From: Acidobacteriaceae bacterium
Lineage (GTDB): Bacteria; Acidobacteriota; Terriglobia; Terriglobales; Acidobacteriaceae
Direction: 5' to 3'
DNA: 64,000 nucleotides
Assembly (NCBI GenBank): GCA_003134815.1
Contig: PLCO01000021.1
Coordinates: 122,305 to 186,304 of the forward strand
The position numbers and the translations under genes were made by a program. The notes under the pieces were generated by a model. That model had not been told where the DNA came from and did not search any database. It saw only the letters and a program-made list of their open reading frames with translations. Shown here in pieces: positions 34,277 through 42,773 of this stretch (its first letter is position 1; each line of letters starts with the position of its first letter).

Positions 34277-35314
34277 TCAAAGATCGTCACGCGCGCGCCA
34301 TTGGCGGACGAGGTTGGCGGCGGCTTCAGGCCAGCTAGGAAACTCAAACTGAAATCCGGATTGAAGCAGGCGGCCGGGGACGACGCGGCGGCTTTTGAGG
34401 ACGAGCTCGGGCTCGCTGCGCAGAAGAAATGTGCCGATGGCGATGAGCGGCGCGGGTGCTGGCAGACCGTTGGGCACGTCCCAGGCTTCGCGCAATGCGG
34501 CCATGAAATCGCGGTTGGGGAGCGGATGGGGCGCGGCAAGATTGACGGGGCCTTCTATCTCATCGTGGTCGATGAGGAATTCGATGGCGCGGGCGAAGTC
34601 GGCCTCGTGAATCCATGAAACGTACTGGCGGCCATTGCCTTGCGTTCCGCCGAGACCGAAGCGGACCAGGCGCGAGAAGACTGCGAAGATGCTACCTGAC
34701 TCCGGGCCGAAGACGAGCGAGGTGCGCAGCGCGATTTTGCGCGTGCGCAGCGTTTCGACAGAGAAGAACGCGGCCTCCCAATCCTTGATGAGTTGGACGG
34801 TCCAATTCCACTTCGCGGGTACGCGGCGGCGAGACGAGGTCAAGTCACGGCCGCTTAGGGGGTCATTGCCGCCCAGCTCACCGGAAGCCTCGTCCATGTC
34901 GCAGTCGAATTCCGATCCCTGGGGCGCGTGCCGGTAGATGGAGGCTGTTGAGGCGTTCATCCAGAGACGGGGCGGATTGGCCAGCGTGGCGAAGGCCCGG
35001 TGGAGCAGGCGCGTGGGCCCGATGCGCGAATTGTAAAGCTCGCGGCGATTGCGGGCGGTATAGCGGCAGTTGACGCTGCGGCCAGAAAGATGGATACAGA
35101 CGTCAGCGCCTTCGAGCGTCTCGACCCAGGGGCCAAGCTCGATGCCATCCCAATGCACCGTTTGCCAGGGAGCGGTGTAGGGGCCGCGCGTGAGCACCGT
35201 GACATGATGGCCGCGTTCCTGAAAGAAGCGCGCCAGCATGCTGCCCACGTGGCCGCTGCCGCCGGGCAGAACGATGCGAAGCGGGTGAGGGGCCACCGTG
35301 CCTGGAATGTCCAT
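34277..35314 (-). CDS. TIGR01777-type NAD(P)-dependent epimerase-like protein (YfcH family)
   Basis: The 345-residue protein is a short-chain-dehydrogenase-like epimerase: a Rossmann start (RIVLPGGSGHVGSMLARFF), then CIHLSGRSV, the family-typical NSRIGPTRLLH, the active region LWMNASTASIY, RTSLVFGPESG and the C-terminal DUF1731 part (AAPHPLPNRDFMAALREAW). TIGR01777 members are poorly characterised; some act in cell division or nucleotide-sugar chemistry. It lies 48 bases from a divergent-looking neighbour on the same strand, and convergent with the membrane-protein gene. Confidence 0.88.
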   Translation of the reverse strand: MDIPGTVAPHPLRIVLPGGSGHVGSMLARFFQERGHHVTVLTRGPYTAPWQTVHWDGIELGPWVETLEGADVCIHLSGRSVNCRYTARNRRELYNSRIGPTRLLHRAFATLANPPRLWMNASTASIYRHAPQGSEFDCDMDEASGELGGNDPLSGRDLTSSRRRVPAKWNWTVQLIKDWEAAFFSVETLRTRKIALRTSLVFGPESGSIFAVFSRLVRFGLGGTQGNGRQYVSWIHEADFARAIEFLIDHDEIEGPVNLAAPHPLPNRDFMAALREAWDVPNGLPAPAPLIAIGTFLLRSEPELVLKSRRVVPGRLLQSGFQFEFPSWPEAAANLVRQWRARDDL

Positions 35315-35362
35315 GCCAACAGCGTAACGCGTTGGGCGCTTGATGGTCGTGAGTGATGGCGC

Positions 35363-35908
35363 CTATTGCCGCGGCGGTATCGGGTAGGCCTGAGCGAACC
35401 GGCGCTGGCGATGAGCGCGGACTTCGTGGATGATGACAAAGATCACCAGGAAGATGACCAGCAGCGGGCCAAAGAAGATCCAGGGCGAGAAGACGACGTG
35501 ATCTCTGCCGATGGAGGCGCTGGCTGGCGTGTGAACCGAGCCGAACATTGCGACCAGATCTCTCGCCACGGAGACATTTTGGCCGAAGTGTACGGAGCCG
35601 AAGAAGGAGACCACATCGCCGCCAATGGAGGAGTTATCAGCGGCCGTAAAGTTGCCAAAAAAGTTGACCACATCATGGTGGGCCTGGCCGTTGAGGCGCA
35701 CGTCGCCGAAGAAGACGACGATGTCGCCTTTTACATCGCCGTCAACATGGACGCTGCAGAAGAAGCAGACAGCGTCGTGGACAGGCGCATCGGGGGTGAC
35801 CTCGATGTTGTTGAAGAACTGGACCGCGTCTTGCTCGGCGCGGGCGGGAGCCACGGCGACCGCAAAGGCGGCACCGAACAGGCAAACTGCGAGAAGTCTC
35901 CTATGCAT
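35363..35908 (-). CDS. Exported repeat protein with C-terminal membrane anchor
   Basis: The 181-residue product has a signal peptide (cut near ARA|EQD), then about four repeats of 20-25 residues with the pattern D-(V/I)-V-x-F-F-G-x-V/F, such as GDIVVFFGDVRLNG, DVVNFFGNF and DVVSFFGSVHFG. A hydrophobic segment (about 143-163, FFGPLLVIFLVIFVIIHEV) and a basic tail end it. The repeats resemble a short beta-solenoid of the bactofilin/polymer-forming type. It is in line with the epimerase gene downstream. Function unknown. Confidence 0.7.
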   Translation of the reverse strand: MHRRLLAVCLFGAAFAVAVAPARAEQDAVQFFNNIEVTPDAPVHDAVCFFCSVHVDGDVKGDIVVFFGDVRLNGQAHHDVVNFFGNFTAADNSSIGGDVVSFFGSVHFGQNVSVARDLVAMFGSVHTPASASIGRDHVVFSPWIFFGPLLVIFLVIFVIIHEVRAHRQRRFAQAYPIPPRQ

Positions 35909-36000
35909 AGGTGTCCGATCCTAAATGCGTTGGTTCCCGGCTACAAGCCAATATACGCCAAGGGAGGCGCGGAAGTTCCGCGGAAATGCGGCATTCTAAG

Positions 36001-36744
36001 CTATTTGTTTTTAGTCGTTTGGAATGGACTTAATGCCTTCGTCCACTCGGCGGCGGTGGAGACGAGCACATCGGGAGGATTGTCCAGAATATTCTGCGGG
36101 CCAAAACCGAATGCGCAGCCGATCGACCACGCTCCGGCGTTGCGGGCTGTTTCAACGTCGACACTGCTGTCGCCGATCATCACTGTTTCCTCAGGTGTGG
36201 CGCCGGTCTCTTTCATGAGCGACCGGAGGCCGAGCGGATCGGGTTTCTTGAGAGAGAAACTGTCGCCGCCGTAGATGTGGAGAAAATAATCTGCGAGACC
36301 AAGCCCCTCGCAGATTCCGCGTGCCGGACGCACCGGTTTGTTCGTGAGCACGGCCATGGTTCGCTGCGGGCCGCCGGGAGCGTCGTGCAGCTTGCGCAGA
36401 GCCTTGAGCGCGTCGAGAACGCCTTCGTAGGCGTAGGTGAAGTCGAGCTTGTGCTTGCGGTAGTGCTGCAGGAAGAACGCGTACGCCTCGGCGAAGAGGG
36501 CTTCGTTGACCTGACGGGGAGCAATGTTGCCGGCGAGTGCCAGCGCGCGGCGCATGAGCATGGGCGCGCCGTTGCCGACAAAGCCGGCGATCGTGGGATC
36601 GGGCAGCGGACCCAGGTTAAATTCCGCGAGACTCGCATTGACGCTGTTGCACAGGTCCTGCGCCGAGTCGATCAGAGTGCCGTCGAGATCGAAGACCAGC
36701 AGCTTGAGGCGCTCAACGGGAATGGGGCGAAAGATTTGGATCAT
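36001..36744 (-). CDS. gph: Phosphoglycolate phosphatase (HAD superfamily)
   Basis: The 247-residue enzyme has all HAD motifs: I in FDLDGTLIDSAQDL (catalytic Asp pair), II in MAVLTNKPV, III in the lysine of KKPDPLGL, and IV in MIGDSSVDVETARNAG. The length, the CAP domain type and the NKP motif fit Gph, which removes 2-phosphoglycolate. Its promoter region is shared with the divergent acid-phosphatase gene and contains a perfect 11-bp inverted repeat. Confidence 0.88.
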   Translation of the reverse strand: MIQIFRPIPVERLKLLVFDLDGTLIDSAQDLCNSVNASLAEFNLGPLPDPTIAGFVGNGAPMLMRRALALAGNIAPRQVNEALFAEAYAFFLQHYRKHKLDFTYAYEGVLDALKALRKLHDAPGGPQRTMAVLTNKPVRPARGICEGLGLADYFLHIYGGDSFSLKKPDPLGLRSLMKETGATPEETVMIGDSSVDVETARNAGAWSIGCAFGFGPQNILDNPPDVLVSTAAEWTKALSPFQTTKNK

Positions 36745-36750
36745 GCTTTT

Positions 36751-36791
36751 CTCAGTTTAAAGGGCGGCCGAGGCACATTGTTTAAACTGAG
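36751..36791. promoter_or_regulatory. Perfect inverted repeat between two divergent phosphatase genes
   Basis: CTCAGTTTAAA (36751-36761) and TTTAAACTGAG (36781-36791) are exact inverted copies separated by 19 bp. They lie in the 75-base gap between gph (minus) and the acid phosphatase (plus), so they could be a shared operator or a hairpin in either leader. Confidence 0.75.
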
Positions 36792-36819
36792 CGAACAAAG
36801 GAATGCTCAGGAGTTCGGT

Positions 36820-37542
36820 ATGTTGAAGAAATTTGCGGCGATTCTGGCGGCGCCGTTTGTTCTTGCAATGGGATTGGCTTCCCTTCCCGCGCAACAGGCG
36901 ACGAAGCCCGTCTTCAGCAGCAACGACGCAGCGGAGCGCATTCCCAACCTCGGCACGCTCAAGACGGAACTGAAGGAATATCACGATTGCACATGCAAGT
37001 GCGGCTGCTACGCGCACGACCTAGACGGCCAGGCCGATCGAGCGATTGAATTCCTGCGCCGGCTAGCCGCACATCGCGGCCCCCACGAAAAACTGGCGCT
37101 GATTCTGGACATCGACGATACTTCGCTGTCGACCTACCCGGAGATGCTGGACGCAGACTTCGCTTACAACCCGGCCGTCTTCGATCAGTGGCTTGATACC
37201 GCGCAGGCGGCAGCGATTCCCGGCACGCTGCGGCTCTACAAGGAAGCGCAGCGGCTTGGAGTCAGCGTCTTTTTTATTACTGGGCGCAAGGAAGCGCAGC
37301 GCGCCGCAACGGAACGCAATCTTCGCGCGCAGGATTTCGACAATTGGAAACTGCTTGTGATGCTGCCGGAAAATCACGGCTCGCAAACCATTGGCGCCTT
37401 CAAGGCGGTGGCTCGCGCGCAGATCGCCGCAGCGGGTTACACGCTTGCCCTCAGCGTGGGCGACCAGTGGAGCGACCTGAAGGGCAAGCCGGAGGCGGAG
37501 TATTCCGTGAAGTATCCTGACCCGTACTACTTCATTCCGTAG
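36820..37542 (+). CDS. Exported HAD acid phosphatase (subfamily IIIB-like)
   Basis: The 240-residue protein has a signal peptide (MLKKFAAILAAPFVLA...) and the acid-phosphatase HAD core: motif I ILDIDDTSLS, TLRLYKEAQRLGVSVFFITGR and the C-terminal motif IV SVGDQWSDLKG. Such enzymes release phosphate from organic monoesters in the periplasm. AGGAG precedes ATG 36820. Unusual for the family is a CTCKCGCY cluster around residues 52-58, four cysteines alternating with other residues, before the catalytic domain. Confidence 0.85.
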   Translation: MLKKFAAILAAPFVLAMGLASLPAQQATKPVFSSNDAAERIPNLGTLKTELKEYHDCTCKCGCYAHDLDGQADRAIEFLRRLAAHRGPHEKLALILDIDDTSLSTYPEMLDADFAYNPAVFDQWLDTAQAAAIPGTLRLYKEAQRLGVSVFFITGRKEAQRAATERNLRAQDFDNWKLLVMLPENHGSQTIGAFKAVARAQIAAAGYTLALSVGDQWSDLKGKPEAEYSVKYPDPYYFIP

Positions 37543-37567
37543 AGCTGTTCAGACGACGCGGGCAGAG

Positions 37568-38416
37568 TTAGTGGATGCGTATGCTGCCTGAGCCGGTGTC
37601 GATGTGCACCTCGGGCCCTCCGCCGCCGATAGCGCCTTTCACATGGTGGCGATCAGTGTCCAGCGTTCCTTGCGACAGAATGTCCCGGTCGGTGCGAACG
37701 CTGCCGGAGCCGGTGGAAGCGTCCAGCGCAAGCCCCGCATTGCCGGTCCAAAGCTCGACGCTTCCGGACCCGGTGTGAATGCGCCACGCAGCTGCCGGCG
37801 AGCCGTCCACTTTGACGTTGCCAGAGCCGGTTCCGGCGCGCAGGCCACCGTGCAGGTTCTTCAGCTCGATTGATCCTGAGCCTGTATTGGCCTTCACGTC
37901 GCCCGGGCCAATCTGCTCGGCATAGATGTTGCCCGATCCGGTTCCCACGTTGAATCCGCCCTGCAAACCTGTGGCGTGAATCGATCCCGAGCCTGTGCTC
38001 AGCCGGGCATTTGCGCCCACACCTTCGTCGGTGACGTTGCCGGAGCCGGTTGCAGCATCAAGCCATGCGTCAGGCGGAGCTTGAATCTCGTAATCGATGC
38101 TGATGTTGCCGAGATTCCGATGACCTGCTCCGATGCGAACAATGTTGCCTGTTTGCTCGACTGGGGGATGCGCCGCGATATTCTGCACTTCTTCATCGCT
38201 CGCGCCCCAGCCCGACTTTACGCGCGCAAAAACGTGAACATGCCCAGCAGGACCGCTGGTGAGGTGGATATAACCAGAACCTGTGGCAACTGTCAGATCG
38301 ACTCTGCCGCTGACGGCCAGGTCGCGTTCAAATGTTGCCTCAGCAGCCCGTGCCGAAACCGTAGTGACCGACACAATTGCCGCAAATGTTATGGCTACCG
38401 CACAAAAATACTTCAT
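37568..38416 (-). CDS. Exported DUF4097-type repeat protein
   Basis: The 282-residue protein has a signal peptide (cut near ARA|AEA) and then a series of repeats with TGSG(N/S)(I/V), about eight of them spaced near 18-20 residues, as in the DUF4097 beta-helix family. No catalytic motif is known. ATG 38416 is preceded by GAGGAG five bases away, which decides against the ATG four codons upstream. The DNA repeats (GAGCCGGT-like) recur through the gene. It diverges from the CNNM/CorC gene. Confidence 0.82.
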   Translation of the reverse strand: MKYFCAVAITFAAIVSVTTVSARAAEATFERDLAVSGRVDLTVATGSGYIHLTSGPAGHVHVFARVKSGWGASDEEVQNIAAHPPVEQTGNIVRIGAGHRNLGNISIDYEIQAPPDAWLDAATGSGNVTDEGVGANARLSTGSGSIHATGLQGGFNVGTGSGNIYAEQIGPGDVKANTGSGSIELKNLHGGLRAGTGSGNVKVDGSPAAAWRIHTGSGSVELWTGNAGLALDASTGSGSVRTDRDILSQGTLDTDRHHVKGAIGGGGPEVHIDTGSGSIRIH

Positions 38417-38541
38417 TGAACTCCTCATTTTGCCCCCGAGACCTTCTACGCACCGAATTACGCTTCGGTTCCATGAAAAGGCGCATTTTAGATGCGCTCT
38501 CCGGCTTTCGACGCACCGCCCAATGCTATCCTCACTGCCAG

Positions 38542-39897
38542 ATGCACGAGCTTCTTCTTATCAAGCCTGTCGCCGTGGCTGTGCTGATCCTGGCCAACGC
38601 CTATTTTGTCGCTGTGGAGTTTGCGCTGGTCTCCATTCGCGAATCGCGAGTTGAGCAAATGCTGGCCGCGCGGGTTCCTGGAGCTCGGGCGGTACGCACC
38701 TTGCAGCACAACCTTACTGACCTGCTGCCGGCAGTGCAGCTCGGCGTGACCCTCTGCTCGTTGGCGCTGGGCTGGCTTGGCGAGCCGCTGGCGGCGCAGA
38801 TGCTGGGGGGGTGGATGGACAAGCTGCCCCATGCGCAGATCTACGGTCACGTGGCGGCCGTGGCAGTGGGCTTTGCCATTATTACCTATTTTCACGTTGT
38901 AGCCGGCGAGCTGGTGCCCAAAGGGCTGGCGCTGCGGCGGGCTGAGGCGCTGGCAGTGGCCGTAGCTCCGCCCATGCTGGTGTTCATGGCCATCGCCCGT
39001 CCCGCGGTGCGGTTGCTCAGCCGCTCAGCGGGGGTTGTTCTGCATGCGTTCGATATTCCATCCACCGAACGCGCTGCGTCGATCCATTCTGCCGAAGAGC
39101 TAAAGCTCATTGCAACGGCGGCGAGACGGCTGGGCCTGTTGCCGGAGTTTCAGGAGATGCTGGTGCACAGAGCGCTCGAACTCGGCGATGTGCCGGTGCG
39201 CGAGATTATGACGCCTCGGCAGAAGATCTTTTCGCTGCCATCGAACATGCTTCTGGAGGATGCGTGCCAGCGCGTCTTCGGGCGCGGCCACTCGCGGATT
39301 CCTGTCTACGACGAGGCCCGCGGTCCTGAGTACATTGTCGGCGCAGTGTATGCGCGCGATCTGGCGCGGCTCTTTTACTCCCATCATTCTTCGGCAGTGC
39401 CGGCGGCGCCTCAGGGTGAGGTTCGGCTCGGTCAGATCATGCACGAGGTGCTGGTTGTGCCTGAATCGAAGTCGGCTTTGGATTTGCTGCGCGATTTCAA
39501 GCAGAACCGGCGGCACCTGGCCATCGCAGTGGACGAGTTCGGATCGACTGTAGGACTTGTGACCGCGGAAGATGCAATCGAGCAGCTTGCCGGCGAGCTG
39601 GAGGACGAGTTCGACGCGCCCGCACAGCAGGTGCTGAGCAGCGCCGGCGGAACAGTGGTGATGGATGGAAACGTAAACCTGCGCGACCTGGAAACCCAGA
39701 TGAACTGGAACCTGCCGCGCGATGGCGGCGTGGAAACGCTGGCGGGATTCGTGCTGGCTCGGCTGGGACACATTCCAGAGGCAGGCGAAACCCTCGAGTT
39801 CGAAGATCGGCGACTGACCGTTGTGGAGATGGACGCGAGGCGGATCGCGAAGATTCGCGTGGAGACGCTGCAGCCGAATGCGCCGGCATCGGAATAG
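38542..39897 (+). CDS. CNNM/CorC-type transporter-associated protein (hemolysin-like, DUF21-CBS-CorC_HlyC)
   Basis: The 451-residue protein has a DUF21 membrane domain with an opening segment LIKPVAVAVLILANAYFVAVEFALVS, an ALGWLGEPL loop and HVVAGELVPKGLALRRAE, which are CNNM hallmarks. A CBS pair follows (VREIMTPRQKIFSLP; LRDFKQNRRHLAIAVDEFGSTVGLVT), then the EDAIEQLAGELEDEFD link and a C-terminal CorC_HlyC domain. CNNM/CorC proteins are Na+-dependent Mg2+ exporters or regulators. The start at ATG 38542 gives the usual short lead before the first helix. Tandem GGGTGAGTC repeats begin just after the stop. Confidence 0.88.
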   Translation: MHELLLIKPVAVAVLILANAYFVAVEFALVSIRESRVEQMLAARVPGARAVRTLQHNLTDLLPAVQLGVTLCSLALGWLGEPLAAQMLGGWMDKLPHAQIYGHVAAVAVGFAIITYFHVVAGELVPKGLALRRAEALAVAVAPPMLVFMAIARPAVRLLSRSAGVVLHAFDIPSTERAASIHSAEELKLIATAARRLGLLPEFQEMLVHRALELGDVPVREIMTPRQKIFSLPSNMLLEDACQRVFGRGHSRIPVYDEARGPEYIVGAVYARDLARLFYSHHSSAVPAAPQGEVRLGQIMHEVLVVPESKSALDLLRDFKQNRRHLAIAVDEFGSTVGLVTAEDAIEQLAGELEDEFDAPAQQVLSSAGGTVVMDGNVNLRDLETQMNWNLPRDGGVETLAGFVLARLGHIPEAGETLEFEDRRLTVVEMDARRIAKIRVETLQPNAPASE

Positions 39898-39905
39898 CTC
39901 CGATC

Positions 39906-39966
39906 GGGATGAGTCAAAACAGGGTGAGTCAAAACAGGGTGAGTCGAGACAGGGTGAGTCAAGGGA
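39906..39966 (+). repeat. Four 15/16-bp tandem repeats after the CorC-type gene
   Basis: GGGATGAGTCAAAACA, GGGTGAGTCAAAACA, GGGTGAGTCGAGACA and GGGTGAGTCAAGGGA follow one another, starting eight bases after the stop codon. Confidence 0.88.
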
Positions 39967-40068
39967 AATGCGCCGGAAGAATCGGCGCGAGGGCGTTGCA
40001 GCGTGTACATCATCCATTAACCTCCGATGCACGCAAAACCCGGTCTGCATAGATGAAAATAGAATTGG

Positions 40069-40857
40069 ATGAATCCGGCAGACAGGACGAAGAAACGGCT
40101 GACGCCCGCCCAGACTGAAGCTCTCCAATGGACCGCGGGGTGGACCGCGGAGGAGTTTGAGCGGCTGGTCTTCGAAGGCAAGCCCAGGGTCGCGGTGTTC
40201 GATTGCGACGGAACCCTTTGGGGCGGCGATGCGGGCTACGGATTTATGGCGTGGTCGCTGGAGCAGGGGTTGGTGTCGCGATCGACGAACGACTGGGTCG
40301 ACTCGCGCTACCGCGACTATCTGGCAGGAAACGTGAGCGAAGCGGCCATGTGCGGCGAAATGGTGCAAATGTACGCTGGGTTGCGCGACAGTGAACTGCG
40401 GGACGCCGCGGCGCGTTACGTTGAGGAGTTCGTGCGCGGGCACGTGTTTGCCGAGATGACCGCATTGGTAGAAAAAATGCAGCAGGCGGGAGTCGATATT
40501 TGGGCTGTCAGCTCGACCAACCGTTGGGTGATCGCCGAGGGCCTGCGCGATTTCGGCATCACGGACGAGCACATTTTGGCGGCTGAAGTGCGCGTCAAGG
40601 ACGGCAACATTACCGACGAGATCGTCGATGTGCCGACGGACGAAGCAAAAGCGGTTGCGCTCAAACGAATGGGCCTGACGGCGCCTGACGCCGTGTTTGG
40701 CAACTCGATTCACGACCTGGCGATGCTGGAGATGGCGCGCTACGCCTTTCCGGTGAATCCGTCTCCGGCGCTCAAGGAGGCGGCGGCGAAGCGAGGCTGG
40801 GGCTACTTCAGGCCACTGGCCGCCAAAGGCGTTGAAGCGGCGGTGGGTGGGGAATAA
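40069..40857 (+). CDS. HAD-IB phosphatase (phosphoserine phosphatase-like)
   Basis: The 262-residue soluble enzyme carries HAD motif I in VAVFDCDGTLWGGD, a helical cap, motif II AVSSTNRW, a conserved lysine in VPTDEAKAVALKRMG and motif IV FGNSIHDLAML. The Trp-Gly-Gly-Asp after motif I and the SerB-like cap point to the HAD-IB (SerB/haloacid dehalogenase-like) group; the exact substrate cannot be given. No signal peptide. Confidence 0.8.
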   Translation: MNPADRTKKRLTPAQTEALQWTAGWTAEEFERLVFEGKPRVAVFDCDGTLWGGDAGYGFMAWSLEQGLVSRSTNDWVDSRYRDYLAGNVSEAAMCGEMVQMYAGLRDSELRDAAARYVEEFVRGHVFAEMTALVEKMQQAGVDIWAVSSTNRWVIAEGLRDFGITDEHILAAEVRVKDGNITDEIVDVPTDEAKAVALKRMGLTAPDAVFGNSIHDLAMLEMARYAFPVNPSPALKEAAAKRGWGYFRPLAAKGVEAAVGGE

Positions 40858-40976
40858 AGCCGGTTGTCGGCGGTCGACGCCATTCAGGACAGGCCTCCGG
40901 ACGACCGAGCCTGCGCACTGCGAATGGATACAATCCTTAGACAACTCAGTCTTTTCATTCATTTACACTGGATTGC

Positions 40977-41417
40977 GTGAATGACAGTCCAGCCAAGCCG
41001 AAGACTCATACTCCCGGTCCCGCACTTCGTTTTGTGGCGGCGGCGCTGATTGTCCGGGACCGTGAGGTCTTGATAGGCCAGCGGCGTGCAGACCAGCCAA
41101 TGGCGTCATTATGGGAGTTTCCCGGAGGAAAAATTGAGCCTGGCGAGAGCGCGCAGGAAGCGCTTGCCCGCGAACTGGTGGAAGAGCTGGGAATTCGCGC
41201 AGAAGTCGGTCGCGCGGTCACGCGCATTCGCCATAACTATCGCGGCGGTGGCGCAGTTGATCTGCAATTCTTCGCGGTGCTCCGCTTTACGGGAGAAATT
41301 GACAATCAGATCTACCAGCAAGTGCGCTGGGTGAAGCTGGAAGAATTGACCAACTACAAGTTTCTCGCTGCGGATCGGGGGCTGATCAAGGATTTGGCGG
41401 CGGGGAAGTTCTTTTGA
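40977..41417 (+). CDS. mutT: NUDIX hydrolase, 8-oxo-dGTP diphosphatase-like
   Basis: The 146-residue protein contains the full Nudix box, GKIEPGESAQEALARELVEELGI, within WEFPGGKIEPGES, and an N-terminal VAAALIVRDREVLIGQRRA strand typical of MutT. It would remove oxidised dGTP from the nucleotide pool. The GTG start at 40977 fits the family length. It is a single gene. Confidence 0.88.
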   Translation: MNDSPAKPKTHTPGPALRFVAAALIVRDREVLIGQRRADQPMASLWEFPGGKIEPGESAQEALARELVEELGIRAEVGRAVTRIRHNYRGGGAVDLQFFAVLRFTGEIDNQIYQQVRWVKLEELTNYKFLAADRGLIKDLAAGKFF

Positions 41418-41707
41418 GAGCTGCGTTGAGCTGGAAATTCATCAACGGGGCCCTTATTGTTCAACGAAGTGAGCGAATATAGCACTCAGGTTGTAGTGCA
41501 ACTTATGCCAATTGTTGATGCAACCAAACCGCCTGCGGGGCGTATCCTATTTACCAGCGATAACACCGAAACTGATAACCCTGCTGCGTTTTTCCAACAT
41601 CAATAGCAGGCTGAATGGTTACCGTAGGCACTTCGCCGATGACGGTGAGGTGCAGACTATAATCAGGAATCTAATTCAACATTCGGTGTCTGGCGGGCCG
41701 AGATCTT
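41418..41707. other. Intergenic region upstream of the FemAB-like gene
   Basis: Nothing coding is seen in these 290 bases. A TATAAT hexamer at 41658-41663 is a likely -10 for the gene starting at 41708, but the matching -35 is weak. Confidence 0.5.
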
Positions 41708-42748
41708 ATGAAGATCGAGAATCTTGACCCGTTGCTCGACCCGCGCTGGGACCAGCTTGTTGCGTCGCACCCTTCTGCATCCGTGTTTCACACGAGAGGT
41801 TGGCTCAGCGCATTAGCCAAGACCTACGGCTTTCGACCTGTTGCGCTGACAAGCGCAGCGGCCGGCAAGCCGCTTTCGGATGGAGTTGTATTCTGCGAAG
41901 TACGAAGCAGCTTCACCGGGGCGCGCCTGATTTCACTTCCGTTTTCCGATCATGCCCAGCCCCTGATGAATGAGCGCGGCGATCCGCTGGAATTGCAGCA
42001 GTGGATGGAGGCGGAGTACATTCGCGGCCAGTGGAAGTATGTAGAGCTACGGCCAGTTGCCTGGGAGATGGCCTCCGGTACATCGTTGGTTGCGACGGAA
42101 TCCTTCTGGGTACACACCCTGGACCTGACGCCTCCAATCGATAAAATATTCCGCAGTCTGCACAAGAGTTGCTTCCAGCGGAGAATCCGACACGCGGATC
42201 ATGAACATCTGGCCTACGAGCGGAGTTCCACCGACCAGCTTGTCGATGACTTCTATAACTTGCTCCTGATTACCAGGCGACGTCATGCGCTTCTGCCTCA
42301 ACCTCGCGAATGGTTCCAGAACATCATGGCTGAGATGAGCCCGAATGCGGAGATTCGGATCGCGCGCAAGGATGGTGTTGCTGTCGCTGCGATTCTCACT
42401 CTGCGTCACCGCAGCACAGTGGTCTATAAGTATGGGTGCTCGGATGGGCGATTCCACCACCTGGCCGGAATGCCGTTTCTATTCTGGAAGATGATCGAGG
42501 AGAGCAAGCAGGAAGGATTCGAACGAATCGATTTAGGCCGCACGGAATTAGAGAATCTCGGACTCATCGAATTCAAAGATCGAATGGGCACGACACGGAC
42601 GAAGATGAGCAATCTGCGGTATCCGAAGAGCGAGCAGACGAGCGGCGTGCAACTTTCGCGCATGGGCGGGGAGCGAAAATTATTGAAATTCCTTCCCGGC
42701 GTTGTCTCCTCAACGATGGGCCGACTCGTGTACAGGCATATCGCCTAA
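41708..42748 (+). CDS. FemAB/GNAT-like acyltransferase
   Basis: The 346-residue protein resembles FemAB-related proteins with a double-GNAT fold: WDQLVASHPSASVFHTRGWLSALAKTYGF at the start, a central LHKSCFQRRIRHADHEHL, and the C-terminal acyltransferase part with DGVAVAAILTLRHRSTVVYKYGCSD and IEESKQEGFERIDLGRTE. Relatives act in peptidoglycan bridge formation or exopolysaccharide assembly (XrtA-associated). No partner EPS genes are nearby, so the substrate is open. Confidence 0.8.
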   Translation: MKIENLDPLLDPRWDQLVASHPSASVFHTRGWLSALAKTYGFRPVALTSAAAGKPLSDGVVFCEVRSSFTGARLISLPFSDHAQPLMNERGDPLELQQWMEAEYIRGQWKYVELRPVAWEMASGTSLVATESFWVHTLDLTPPIDKIFRSLHKSCFQRRIRHADHEHLAYERSSTDQLVDDFYNLLLITRRRHALLPQPREWFQNIMAEMSPNAEIRIARKDGVAVAAILTLRHRSTVVYKYGCSDGRFHHLAGMPFLFWKMIEESKQEGFERIDLGRTELENLGLIEFKDRMGTTRTKMSNLRYPKSEQTSGVQLSRMGGERKLLKFLPGVVSSTMGRLVYRHIA

Positions 42749-42773
42749 TCTCGCGCCAGCATGTCGACGTACC

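Noticed and set aside
39100..40962. 620-codon minus-strand frame opposite corC and the HAD gene
   Set aside because: Shadow frame over two well-supported genes and the tandem repeats between them.
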